Assembly (NCBI GenBank): GCA_028285445.1
Contig: JANQPQ010000047.1
Span: 1 to 56,164 of the forward strand
Direction: 5' to 3'
From: Cyclobacteriaceae bacterium
GTDB taxonomy: Bacteria; Bacteroidota; Bacteroidia; Cytophagales; Cyclobacteriaceae
Length of the DNA stretch: 56,164 nt
Part shown: positions 16,786 through 25,689 of the stretch, piece after piece
Numbering within the stretch: the first letter of the stretch is position 1
Layout of the letters: each line of letters starts with the position of its first letter
Notes under the pieces: generated by a model
Database searches by the model: none
What the model saw: only the letters and a program-made list of their open reading frames with translations
What the model was told of the DNA's origin: nothing
Program-made: the position numbers and the translations under genes

Positions 16786-17297
16786 ACTCAGAATTCGGAA
16801 AAATAACCAAACAGGAAGATGGCTATTGCGTTGTCTTTGAGCGAACGCTTAACCACGATATTCATACAGTATGGGATGCTATCACTAACCCAGAAAAATT
16901 GAAGTTCTGGTTCACTGATTTTATCATGGATTTCAAACCAGGTGGTAAGATAAGTGTGTTGAACCGGGACGAATACAAAACTGCCTCGCACGGCGAAATT
17001 GTTAAAATAGATGAACCTTCCTGCTTCTCTTATATCTGGGAGGGAGACCTTGCAGTTTGGGAGCTTTCTCCACTTGGCGATACGCAATGCCGCCTAAAGC
17101 TTACCTACTCTAGAATTGATAAAGAGTATGTTGGTAAAACCCCGGCTGGCTGGCATTTACTGCTAGATCGATTGGTAGCTATGCTTGCCGGTAGCAATCA
17201 AACCTATCCTTTCGGTTTGGAAGATGATAATCCTAAGTTGTTGGAATTAATTGACCTTTACAGTAGTAAGGCGGCGGAGCAGTTTCAGGAATTGTAG
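16782..17297 (+). CDS. SRPBCC (AHSA1-like) domain protein
   Basis: This 171-residue protein has the START-like hydrophobic-pocket fold. The marks are FERTLNHDIHTVWDAITNPEKLKFWF at the start (given here in part: TVWDAITNPEKL), then GGKISV, and the C-terminal helix AGWHLLLDRLVAML. AHSA1-like proteins bind small hydrophobic ligands or act as Hsp90 activators in eukaryotes. The bacterial function is generally unknown. It overlaps the ArsR gene by four bases, a very common pairing in which the SRPBCC protein may deal with the regulator's ligand. Confidence 0.88.
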   Translation: MNSEFGKITKQEDGYCVVFERTLNHDIHTVWDAITNPEKLKFWFTDFIMDFKPGGKISVLNRDEYKTASHGEIVKIDEPSCFSYIWEGDLAVWELSPLGDTQCRLKLTYSRIDKEYVGKTPAGWHLLLDRLVAMLAGSNQTYPFGLEDDNPKLLELIDLYSSKAAEQFQEL

Positions 17298-17412
17298 CTT
17301 TTGAACCAGAATAAGTGGTAATCAGCTTCCTGACAAGCATTGTAAATGCTGAGGAAAGTATGCTAAGGTTCTTACAATAGGATGATCTTCCCGAATGTCA
17401 GTTTTGATACAA

Positions 17413-17432
17413 GACGACCGGTCATTATATTA
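17413..17432 (+). promoter_or_regulatory. Probable TetR operator 1
   Basis: GACGACCGGTCATTATATTA, containing the palindrome GACCGGTC, ends five bases before the GTG start of the TetR gene. Nearly the same sequence lies in front of the next gene (18041-18060). Confidence 0.7.
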
Positions 17433-17437
17433 GTAGC

Positions 17438-18022
17438 GTGAAAAGGAAAATCTACAAGCTGGACATTCTAAGCGCAGGTCTCGAGTTGATGTTTGCTAAT
17501 GGCTACCATGCCACTGGCATCAAAGAGATTACGGAAAAGGTGGAGATTCCCAAGGGATCTTTCTACAATCATTTTTCAACCAAAGAGGAATTTGCCCTGG
17601 AAGTGATACGCATGTATGGGGAGAATGGGCTGAAAATGTACCGGGAAATATTCCTGGATAACAAATTACCTCCTTTAGATCGAGTGAAGAAGTTCTTTTC
17701 TACCTTAATTGGCGACTACAGCAAAAGATTGGATTTCAAACTGGGCTGTATCATGGGCAACTTTTCAACAGAGTTAGCTGATACCCACCCAGCGTTTCGA
17801 GAGGTGCTACAGGAAGAATTCGATCGTCATGAGGCTGTAATTGCTCTATGCCTACAAGAAGCAAAAGAGCGAGGTGATATCTCCAAGTCGGCAAACCCAG
17901 AGAAACTAGCTGCCTTTATTCTAAATAGTTGGCATGGGGCATTACTGCGAATGAAAACTACTGGCAACGCAAAGCCACTAGAAGACTGTAGAGATTTGAC
18001 TTTAAGTATTCTATCTGCGTAA
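17438..18022 (+). CDS. TetR/AcrR-family transcriptional regulator
   Basis: This 194-residue protein has the TetR helix-turn-helix (GYHATGIKEITEKVEIPKGSFYNHFSTKEEF, of which IPKGSFYNHF is the recognition part) and a TetR_C-like ligand domain with conserved FKLGCIMGNFS, as in the AcuR/YxaF-like group. The start is GTG at 17438. A sequence shared by its own promoter and that of the small membrane protein downstream suggests that it controls both. The ligand is unknown. Confidence 0.93.
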   Translation: MKRKIYKLDILSAGLELMFANGYHATGIKEITEKVEIPKGSFYNHFSTKEEFALEVIRMYGENGLKMYREIFLDNKLPPLDRVKKFFSTLIGDYSKRLDFKLGCIMGNFSTELADTHPAFREVLQEEFDRHEAVIALCLQEAKERGDISKSANPEKLAAFILNSWHGALLRMKTTGNAKPLEDCRDLTLSILSA

Positions 18023-18040
18023 AAAATTTTTAATACGAAT

Positions 18041-18060
18041 ATGACGACTGGTCATATTAT
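18041..18060 (+). promoter_or_regulatory. Probable TetR operator 2
   Basis: ATGACGACTGGTCATATTAT repeats the core GACGACYGGTCAT of the site at 17413 and has dyad symmetry (ATGAC...GTCAT). It lies between the TetR stop and the start of the small membrane protein gene. Confidence 0.7.
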
Positions 18061-18072
18061 AACTAACAAACT

Positions 18073-18414
18073 ATGACAACTCTGAAAAAACCAATTCCGC
18101 TTAGAATCATTTTTATTCTCAATGCGATGATGATGATTCTGCCCTTCATCTTCTATTATGTGTTTATCACCAATAACATCTCCATTGAAGGACTTGATCC
18201 TATGTGGATGGTTTACACCGGTGCAGCCTACATAGTTAGTTTTATTGTTTTAGTAGTGTTGATTCTAAACAAAAGCCTAATGGGAGTAAGAGCAATGTTT
18301 GTGGCGAATGTGCTTATCGCTCTTCCGGTGGGTGCCTATATTGGAATTGGGGTAGCTGTAATTTCTATGCTGCTTTCGTTCAACAATTTGGTAAAAGGCT
18401 ACTTTGCGGGTTAG
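18073..18414 (+). CDS. Small four-helix membrane protein, unknown
   Basis: This 113-residue protein has four hydrophobic segments (about 10-30, 44-65, 72-88 and 90-108) and few charged residues. No family is recognised. It lies 50 bases after the TetR gene, with a copy of the likely TetR operator in between, so it is the probable regulated target. Such small proteins beside TetR genes may be DoxX- or DUF4345-like, but I cannot show that from the sequence. Confidence 0.65.
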   Translation: MTTLKKPIPLRIIFILNAMMMILPFIFYYVFITNNISIEGLDPMWMVYTGAAYIVSFIVLVVLILNKSLMGVRAMFVANVLIALPVGAYIGIGVAVISMLLSFNNLVKGYFAG

Positions 18415-18422
18415 TTGGCATT

Positions 18423-18471
18423 AAGCCTTACTTAGGAGAATAGTCATCACTCGCGTGAAAGCGAGCGACTG
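18423..18471. repeat. REP-like hairpin repeat, copy 2
   Basis: Second copy of the 48-base repeat at 14809-14856. The hairpin has CTCGC/GCGAG as inner stem and AGTC/GACT as outer stem. It lies between two convergent gene ends, the usual place of REP-type elements. Confidence 0.75.
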
Positions 18472-18520
18472 AGATAATATGGCAAATTCATACTTCTGAC
18501 AATTGTAATAGTCAAAGTGG

Positions 18521-19392
18521 CTACTTATTCTTTAGTGTTATCAGCCCCCTTTTCTCATTTCTCCTGTTCTTCCTTTCTATAAAAAATCTAACTAATCTAT
18601 TATTTCCGAATACTCCCAATCTCTTTTTCAACTGTAAATCGGGATAATTGTCGGGTACAAAATCTCTTGTTAGCTCTTGGAAATATGCTTCTGCCAATTC
18701 TCTATTTTCAATTGGGAATGATGAAAGCTCATCTGGCAAGGCCAGTTTTATTTGGTATCGCAAGTCAACGTCCTTGTTTGTAAGGAACTCGTCCATAAGC
18801 AGTTTGTATCTCTTGGCATAGAGCCTTTCTGATACCGCCTGGCACTCTGCAACTTCGCGTTGCGTCATCTCGAAATTAGTACCAGTATCCCAATCGAAGG
18901 TACCGTAGTAGAAGCCATTCCATTCTGTTCTGTATCCTTTTAATTCGTATGGTCCGTCCCCAGTACTTACCTCCCATAGTGGTGGTTTCGCCCAATAATA
19001 TGCCTTGCAAACTCCAATCTTAGTTTGGGTATCACCGTTTCGAAATCGCTCGTTTAGAACATCGAAAACTCTTTCGAAACCAAACTCTCTTATACAGGGA
19101 TTAATGTACTCCTGATTTAGACTTGGGTCAGGTTCATTTATCCCGCATCGATAAATGGTGTAAACAACTTCTCCGGTATCTTCTTCTGGATGGCAAACAA
19201 GTTAGCGACGAACCATTTCTTTTCCGTTTGTTGCAGAAAATCAGTAAAAACTGCGATGTCCTCGCTGGTCCAGGAATGATTTAGTTCTCTAAGCTCATAG
19301 GCTACTTCAGGAAATTGAAATTTACCGTGGGTCCGAACCTCGTCATGGTCCCACTGATGTTTCCACTTATTATAAATGTCCTGAGCAGTCAC
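18521..19392 (-). pseudogene. Frameshifted gene, HEAT-like helical protein of unknown function
   Basis: Two consecutive reading frames join smoothly into one protein of about 290 residues. The first runs from ATG 19392 and ends at TAA 19138 after KLFTPFIDAG. The second frame continues without any start codon as INEPDPSLNQEYINPCIREF and runs to 18521. Adding one base in the GGG run at 19141-19145 restores the frame. The product is helical, with repeats such as GFERVFDVLNERFRNGDTQTKIGVC (quoted here as VFDVLNERF). A start at 18868 would give only the last 115 residues. It may be a recent pseudogene, a sequencing error or, less likely, programmed frameshifting, since no classical slippery site is present. 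Confidence 0.75.
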
Positions 19393-19442
19393 TGGTTTAG
19401 ATTACAGATACCTTAATAGGCTTGTTTGGTTCTGTAATCTAA

Positions 19443-22337
19443 TCAATACTCTAGAATAAACTTCGACAAATTCTGCCGTGGATCAAGACCGAGCTTCTTA
19501 CGCAATCGGTAGCGGGCCACTTCAATCCCTCTTAATGAAATGCCCATGAGATTGGCAATCTCCTTGGAATCCATCTTGAGCCTGAGGAAGGCACAGAGCT
19601 TCTGCTCACCGGGTGTCAGGTCCAGGAACTCATCGGTAAATCGGGAGAGGAAATCTCCATGCACTCGGTCAAAATGATACTCAAACTGTTTCCAGTCTTC
19701 CTGTACCTTTAGCGTAGTATCAATGTCTTTTATGATGCGGTCCATAGAGCGTTGTCGCTCTTCGCGATCATCCGACATGCGCATTTGCCTTATCTCTTCC
19801 TTCACCTTCTCCATAAATTCATTCTTCACCACCAAATTCATGGTAGAAGCAGCCAGCTGATTGTTCACATGCCGCAACTCACTCTTAATCTGCTCCTCCT
19901 TCATTTCCTGCAGTTCATTCTGCTTTTTCGACAACTCCTGCTGCTTTGACTGCTCCAGCTTACGCTGTCGGTTTTTATAATACTGCCTCTGGAAACGATA
20001 TATCTGGTAGAGCATAAAAAAACCTAGGGCAGCATATAATATCCTGGCTGTCAAACTCCAGTAAAATGGCGGACTCACTTTTATAATTGCCGCCTGGCTG
20101 GTGGTAACATCACCTAAAGCACTTAGCGTTTGGACAGAAAACTGGTAATCCCCCTCCTTTAGATTGGTATATTCCTTAAGACTGCTGTTGTTCCAATGGC
20201 CATAATCTTCATCAAAACCGGTGAGAAAATACCTAAACTGTTGGTTGCTTACATCCCTGAACTTGAACGATTCAACTTTAAACTGCAACACCTTGGTGCC
20301 AGTGGTAAACGACAACGGGATGGTTGTAGCAGACGCCTCAGCAAATGGAAGTCGTCGGTAGTAAGCGCTGTCTTCGGTAACGCTTCTTATCTCACTTATT
20401 AATGGAGGTTTCTCGAGCGTCACCCTCTCCTCCAGGTTGGGGCTGTAGTGAATGAAGCCCTCGTTGGCGTTAACTACCACCCCACTACTTACATTCCTTG
20501 AAACTCGCAGCAAGTCATTATTAAAACTTTGCCGGAGCTGAAACAACGATGAACTGACATATGCATAGTTGCCTGGACTCACTTGCTTGAAAAAACCCAC
20601 CAGGTTCTCGCTGAAGATGTGGACATTCTTGTCGCTATCCTGCTCCAAATAGTAAACCCATTGCTTACCAACCACATCCGCAAAAACCTCATCCTCCACT
20701 ATTTCACCCGAAGTTTGGTCCAGTTTGTAGATGCCCTTCTCTGAAGGAATATAGATCTCATCATCGATCCTGCTTAATATTACATATTGCTTAATTGGCA
20801 AATCGTATGACTTGGATACCTCCACCACTGTAGCTTTCTGATATGAGTCAGAAAGTGTGAGTTGGTATAGTCCTTTGTAATACTGCCCGACCCAAATCCT
20901 GCCCTGTCTATCTTCCTCAAAAAAGCGGCTTGACTCATTAAATCCTTCAATTTTGCCCACTTCAGTCAACTCCTGATTACTCCCAACCCTGAAAAGGTGT
21001 AGGCCTGTATAGGTACCGCCAATGGCATATTGTGGGTTAGTCCGAAGCTGTTTTAGCTGCCAGAGCCCGTTAGTACTGGCAATTCTTCGAGCGTTGTTTC
21101 CGTTTAAGAGGAACAGGCCAGTATGATGACCCGCATAGATCTTATTGTTTATTCTTTGAATGCTATATGCCGGGCCCTCCGTTCCGGGTAAGAAAACACT
21201 ATTTGTACCATTAGTTGGCATATAATAAACCCCGTTACTAGTAGTATAGTAAGTGCCAGCTTCGGTTTCAAATGCCTCGTAGCCGCTGCCTTGCAGGTTA
21301 ATATCCTGATTTACAAGCCTCAATGGTGAATTAATATCTACCAGGGCAATACCGTTTTGCATTCCCACCCACAGGTTGCCATCGTAATCCTGAAACGCCC
21401 GAAGGCAGGCGTTTGAGAGCAATCCATCATTGGTTGCGATATTCTCAACAATATTGGTCTTTTCATCATAAAGAAAAAGACCAGCGGTTTGCGTGGATAT
21501 AACCAATCGGGTATCTGAAAGCTGCAGCACATGGTTTATGAATTTTCCATCAAGTGCCTTGGAGAGATCAGGGAATACCTCACTTGCGCCGATGGCGTTT
21601 GAAAATTCAATTTTGCCGGAACTGTAAAAAAATAGGTAACCATCATCTTTTTGTAAAATGCCAGAAAGTATCTCATTCTGCGTGTTAATAAACATCGATG
21701 GCGACAGCTTGTCGTCTTGTATTTCAAACAAATCACCTGATGGGGATTGCGTGAATAGGCGATTGCCGGCTAGGAACGATCGGTTGAAACCCGCCTCTCT
21801 TTGTATTGGCGTAACAACCTCGCCGTTATAAACATAAATACCCTGGAAAGTACAGTAGTAGACTTTAGAATTAAACAAGAATACATCCCAAACCTCATCA
21901 AAACCCTGGGCTTCGGGTGGAATCTTCTTCAGAAGGGAAGTGTATTCCCAATCCTTTTCAAAGAAGCCAAAATCGCCTTGTGAGCCAACATATAATCTGT
22001 CGTTTCGCTCATCAAACTTCAATGACCGCTGCTTTTTACCAGTGTTTTGAACATAGGTTTCCCACTCGTTTCCATTGAATGACAGTACCCCCAAATTGTT
22101 CGCCACAAAAATTGACATGTTGCGGTTTTGGGCGAAGTCGATGTTCTGAATGCCTGCTCGATAGTCGGCTGGTGTGAAGTTCTTTATTGGGTATCTCCCA
22201 TCAGATCCCTGCGCGAATGTTGCTAACAATAGGATAACTATTAGAAAGTTCCATCGCCAGGATTTGACCCCAAACTTGAGGTTTTTAGTCAACTGTGTAG
22301 TAACCCTTCTCATAGGCTGTGCAATAAATATATGCAT
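19443..22337 (-). CDS. Membrane-spanning propeller / Y_Y_Y / LuxR-type regulator
   Basis: This 964-residue one-polypeptide sensor has a signal peptide, a two-component-regulator-type beta-propeller (about 45-690), a Y_Y_Y domain (about 690-760), a single transmembrane helix (about 765-782), a coiled coil (about 785-860) and a LuxR-type helix-turn-helix at the C terminus (LTPGEQKLCAFLRLKMDSKE, near 907). There is no histidine kinase. It should sense a ligand in the periplasm and act on DNA from the membrane, as SusR-like regulators do. It is divergent from the laminarin operon, its most likely target. ATG 22337 or ATG 22313 can be the start. Confidence 0.88.
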   Translation of the reverse strand: MHIFIAQPMRRVTTQLTKNLKFGVKSWRWNFLIVILLLATFAQGSDGRYPIKNFTPADYRAGIQNIDFAQNRNMSIFVANNLGVLSFNGNEWETYVQNTGKKQRSLKFDERNDRLYVGSQGDFGFFEKDWEYTSLLKKIPPEAQGFDEVWDVFLFNSKVYYCTFQGIYVYNGEVVTPIQREAGFNRSFLAGNRLFTQSPSGDLFEIQDDKLSPSMFINTQNEILSGILQKDDGYLFFYSSGKIEFSNAIGASEVFPDLSKALDGKFINHVLQLSDTRLVISTQTAGLFLYDEKTNIVENIATNDGLLSNACLRAFQDYDGNLWVGMQNGIALVDINSPLRLVNQDINLQGSGYEAFETEAGTYYTTSNGVYYMPTNGTNSVFLPGTEGPAYSIQRINNKIYAGHHTGLFLLNGNNARRIASTNGLWQLKQLRTNPQYAIGGTYTGLHLFRVGSNQELTEVGKIEGFNESSRFFEEDRQGRIWVGQYYKGLYQLTLSDSYQKATVVEVSKSYDLPIKQYVILSRIDDEIYIPSEKGIYKLDQTSGEIVEDEVFADVVGKQWVYYLEQDSDKNVHIFSENLVGFFKQVSPGNYAYVSSSLFQLRQSFNNDLLRVSRNVSSGVVVNANEGFIHYSPNLEERVTLEKPPLISEIRSVTEDSAYYRRLPFAEASATTIPLSFTTGTKVLQFKVESFKFRDVSNQQFRYFLTGFDEDYGHWNNSSLKEYTNLKEGDYQFSVQTLSALGDVTTSQAAIIKVSPPFYWSLTARILYAALGFFMLYQIYRFQRQYYKNRQRKLEQSKQQELSKKQNELQEMKEEQIKSELRHVNNQLAASTMNLVVKNEFMEKVKEEIRQMRMSDDREERQRSMDRIIKDIDTTLKVQEDWKQFEYHFDRVHGDFLSRFTDEFLDLTPGEQKLCAFLRLKMDSKEIANLMGISLRGIEVARYRLRKKLGLDPRQNLSKFILEY

Positions 22338-22493
22338 TTAATGACTCTGAGAGCACTTTCGTGAAGGTTTTGTAGTAGTAAACAAACAGAATTGATGTAT
22401 TGTTTTCTTAGGAGCTGCAATTATAGAATCATTACTTGGAGGTTAATTTCTTGTTTATAAAACCGGCCGCGTGCCGAAGTAACTAAAACAATC

Positions 22494-22509
22494 ATGGCGC
22501 TAGCGCCAT
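22494..22509. promoter_or_regulatory. Perfect 16-bp palindrome before the laminarin operon
   Basis: ATGGCGCTAGCGCCAT is a perfect palindrome, 32 bases before the first start codon of the operon and in the intergenic region shared with the divergent regulator gene. It is followed directly by TATATATG, a one-mismatch -7 box, so it would sit in the promoter spacer. A regulator-binding role is inference. Confidence 0.55.
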
Positions 22510-22541
22510 TATATATGTTCTTAAACTAAATCTGGCCTCCT

Positions 22542-25500
22542 ATGAGATACTACTACCTGGCAATCGCCTTTCTCTTTACAGCACTAATTGCTCGAGGACA
22601 AGCTGATCGCGTATCAGTACAGCAAGACAGCGACGGAATGAAGCTACTCGTGAACAACGAGCCCTTCATGATCAACGGAATGAACTGGGATTACTTCCCG
22701 GTTGGAACCAACTTTTCTTACAGTTTATGGAAACAGCCTGACGACATCATCATGTCGGCACTTGATGCCGAAATGTCTCTATTACAGAACATGGGTGTAA
22801 ACACAGTTAGGATGTACACCGGTGTACCTGCAAAATGGATAGAGTACATCTATAAGAACTACGGCATCTATACTATGCTAAACCACTCTTTTGGAAGATA
22901 TGGTTTAACCATCGATGGTGCCTGGATTGGCAACACTGAATACTCAGACCCCAGGGTTCGTGATCTGCTACTGGCAGAAACCACCCAAATGGTTAATGAT
23001 TACAAAGACACTCCGGGCCTTCTGATGTATCTACTTGGAAACGAAAACAACTACGGCCTCTTCTGGGGCGGTGCAGAGACTGAAGATATTCCCATAGAAG
23101 ACCGAAAGTCTACCACCAGAGCTACCGCTATGTACAAGTTGTTCAATGAAGCAGCGGTAACTATGAAATCCATGGATGGCACGCACCCTGTGGCCATGTG
23201 TAACGGTGATTTGCTATTCATTGAGATTATCCAAGAGGAGATCAAAGACGTGGACATTTTCGGTACAAACATGTATAGGGGAATCTCTTTTGGCGATGCC
23301 TTTCAAAGGGTTAGGGATGAGCTGAATATGCCCATCATGTTCACAGAATTCGGATCTGATGCTTTCAATGCTAAGGACAACCTCGAAGATCAGGAAATGC
23401 AAGCCTACTACAATCTGGGCAACTGGAAGGAGATTTACGAAAATGCAGCCGGCATGGGCAAAGTAGGTAATTCACTTGGTGGATTTACTTTCCAGTTTAG
23501 TGACGGTTGGTGGAAGTTCGGTCAGACTAAAGACCTTGATATACACGATAACAATGCCTCCTGGTCTAACGGCGGATATGAGCGAGACCACCAGGAAGGC
23601 CTTAATAATATGAATGAAGAGTGGTTTGGTATATGCGCCAAAGGCCAAACCAATGCCAGGGGGCTATACACTTTATATCCCCGGGCCGCCTATTACGCGC
23701 TGGCGGAAGCACATAGGTTCAACCCATATGCTGATGGCATCACATCACAAGACCTGGAAACATTCTTCTCCAGCATCTCACTAATGGACGCAGTGATAAA
23801 AGCAAGAGGCGACAAAGCCGCGCTAAACGCTGAAAAAGGCGAGAAGGTGCGAATTAGCGAGTTCAGAACTGAAATCACGACTTTCTCTACTGGTGGAGAA
23901 TTAATTACAACTCCGGACGAGCCCGATCCAAACAATCCAACTTTTCCTAATAAGCTTGGATTTGACAACATGGAATCGTTTTTCATTGGGCTTGAGGCCA
24001 ACCCATCTCCTAATGTAAGAGCAAATGTGAGCTTCAACATCTTGGGTAATGTGGCGCTGAACCCTATCAACGAGATCTTTTACGAGAATAGAGGTCGGCC
24101 TGAAACTGTGGTGACACAAAACGGCAACGTGGTGCAAACCTCGTTGAACCGAGTTCAGCTTTATCAGGCAGATTACCAGTGGAACCACAAACTATTCACT
24201 TTAACGGGTTTTTATAGAACCGGCCATTACCACTGGGGTTACGAAGGAGACTTCTTTGGGCTTTATCCTGAGGCCAACTACGGACCTAACATAGACTTGT
24301 ACAATGGCCTCGCGCCAAATGGTATTGAAATCGAAGGAAAGAAATTCCTTAAAGGGGCGAAACTAGCCTTTGGTAAGGAGCTGTGGTGGGGAGCCAATCC
24401 GGCGTTATTGCTGAAGTATAGCAGGGAAGTTGGCAAGGTTCACCTTACAGGTATCTTCCATGAAGATCTGCAGAACCCAGGGGCGGCAGTTAGCTCCATA
24501 GCTGTACCACAACCACGAACGCGCAGGCTTACTCTTGCCGGCGAAACAGAGATTGGCAAACTAACAGTCCAAGCAGGAAGCATTTGGGGTGGCCAACCTT
24601 TGGTAGGAAGAGAATTCCAGGTTGTTGATACCGATGAGAACGGATTAACCACGGTATTACAAGATAGGGTAAGATCATCTGACGCCTGGGGCGCCAAGGT
24701 GAAAGTTATGTATGAAGCCGGCAAAGTCAACTGGTATGCGCAAGCAGCAACCATGGGCCTTGTTGCCAATGGCGGGGCTGATATGACTCAGACATTTACC
24801 GGTTGGAGATTGAAGGACAGTGGAAGTGGAAACCAAAACAATTTCCTTACGGGACTCACCTATACTATTGGCAAACTACAAATAGCACCGAATTTCTTGT
24901 GGCAAAAGCCTTTGATTGACCCAATGCCTGGTGACGTAGCTGCACCTGGAAGGCTACGAAATATTCTCACTGACCCATTTGTGGTAAGAGCTAATCGCGA
25001 AACTGTCGCTGGAGAGTTACTGCTCACATTCGACCCGACACCGGGTACCTGGATGTACGAGTGGGACAATGACAGAGCAGAGGATTCCAAGCTGGCAGCT
25101 AGTGTTGGTTTCGTTTACCGACACCTGCCTACATCACAAGATGCAGCCGTTATCTTCCCTGGCACGGGAAGGGTGCCAAGTGCTGCTGCCGGTGCTCCAC
25201 CAGCTTTAGACCTGTGGGAAGCGTATGCAAGAATCGTATCTAAGATCAGTCCGGAATTTGGTGTAATTGCCAACATCTATGGTGGTAATGGCCAGGCCAA
25301 TGGACCTGATGCAAGAACGATTGAGAGAATTGGTGGCGATGTAAGAGTGATCTATAAAACGCTCAAGCTGTCATCACATCTAAAATTTGACGACTGGGGT
25401 CCTTTTGACTACCATCGCGATTTCAACCTAACCTACCCTATACAATTCATGGCTGATTTATCAACCACGGTGGGTAAACAAGAGTGGTTTATTCTTCCAA

Positions 25501-25673
25501 GCACAACTCTGGGAGCACGATTTACATGGCGTTCATTGAATGAGTATTCGCCTCGCTATCTCCCTAATGCTACGGATCCTTTTGCCACTGCACCTATAAT
25601 CAGTCCCGTTGGTTTTGATGATGGAAACGAGTGGGAGTTTAGAACCTATATCCACATCAATGTTGGTAAATAA
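22542..25673 (+). CDS. Clan GH-A glycosidase fused to an outer-membrane beta-barrel
   Basis: This 1043-residue protein has a signal peptide (about 1-20). Residues 30-400 are a TIM barrel of GH2/GH5-like type. The proton donor is probably Glu168 in LLGNENN and the nucleophile Glu269 in MFTEFGSDA. From about 480 to the end it consists of alternating amphipathic strands with aromatic ends (YQWNHKLFTLTGFYRTGHYHW, shown in part as LFTLTGFYRTGHYHW), the pattern of an outer-membrane barrel. There is no SusD partner. It is the first gene of the cluster and could both cut and admit beta-glucan. The exact GH family is not certain, and the porin role is inference. Confidence 0.8.
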   Translation: MRYYYLAIAFLFTALIARGQADRVSVQQDSDGMKLLVNNEPFMINGMNWDYFPVGTNFSYSLWKQPDDIIMSALDAEMSLLQNMGVNTVRMYTGVPAKWIEYIYKNYGIYTMLNHSFGRYGLTIDGAWIGNTEYSDPRVRDLLLAETTQMVNDYKDTPGLLMYLLGNENNYGLFWGGAETEDIPIEDRKSTTRATAMYKLFNEAAVTMKSMDGTHPVAMCNGDLLFIEIIQEEIKDVDIFGTNMYRGISFGDAFQRVRDELNMPIMFTEFGSDAFNAKDNLEDQEMQAYYNLGNWKEIYENAAGMGKVGNSLGGFTFQFSDGWWKFGQTKDLDIHDNNASWSNGGYERDHQEGLNNMNEEWFGICAKGQTNARGLYTLYPRAAYYALAEAHRFNPYADGITSQDLETFFSSISLMDAVIKARGDKAALNAEKGEKVRISEFRTEITTFSTGGELITTPDEPDPNNPTFPNKLGFDNMESFFIGLEANPSPNVRANVSFNILGNVALNPINEIFYENRGRPETVVTQNGNVVQTSLNRVQLYQADYQWNHKLFTLTGFYRTGHYHWGYEGDFFGLYPEANYGPNIDLYNGLAPNGIEIEGKKFLKGAKLAFGKELWWGANPALLLKYSREVGKVHLTGIFHEDLQNPGAAVSSIAVPQPRTRRLTLAGETEIGKLTVQAGSIWGGQPLVGREFQVVDTDENGLTTVLQDRVRSSDAWGAKVKVMYEAGKVNWYAQAATMGLVANGGADMTQTFTGWRLKDSGSGNQNNFLTGLTYTIGKLQIAPNFLWQKPLIDPMPGDVAAPGRLRNILTDPFVVRANRETVAGELLLTFDPTPGTWMYEWDNDRAEDSKLAASVGFVYRHLPTSQDAAVIFPGTGRVPSAAAGAPPALDLWEAYARIVSKISPEFGVIANIYGGNGQANGPDARTIERIGGDVRVIYKTLKLSSHLKFDDWGPFDYHRDFNLTYPIQFMADLSTTVGKQEWFILPSTTLGARFTWRSLNEYSPRYLPNATDPFATAPIISPVGFDDGNEWEFRTYIHINVGK

Positions 25674-25689
25674 AGAACTAGAGACGAAA

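Noticed and set aside
17322-17356. Hairpin AGCATT-GTA-AATGCT with an outer TTCCT/AGGAA stem
   Set aside because: It follows the SRPBCC gene, but no T run follows the stem, so I did not call a terminator.
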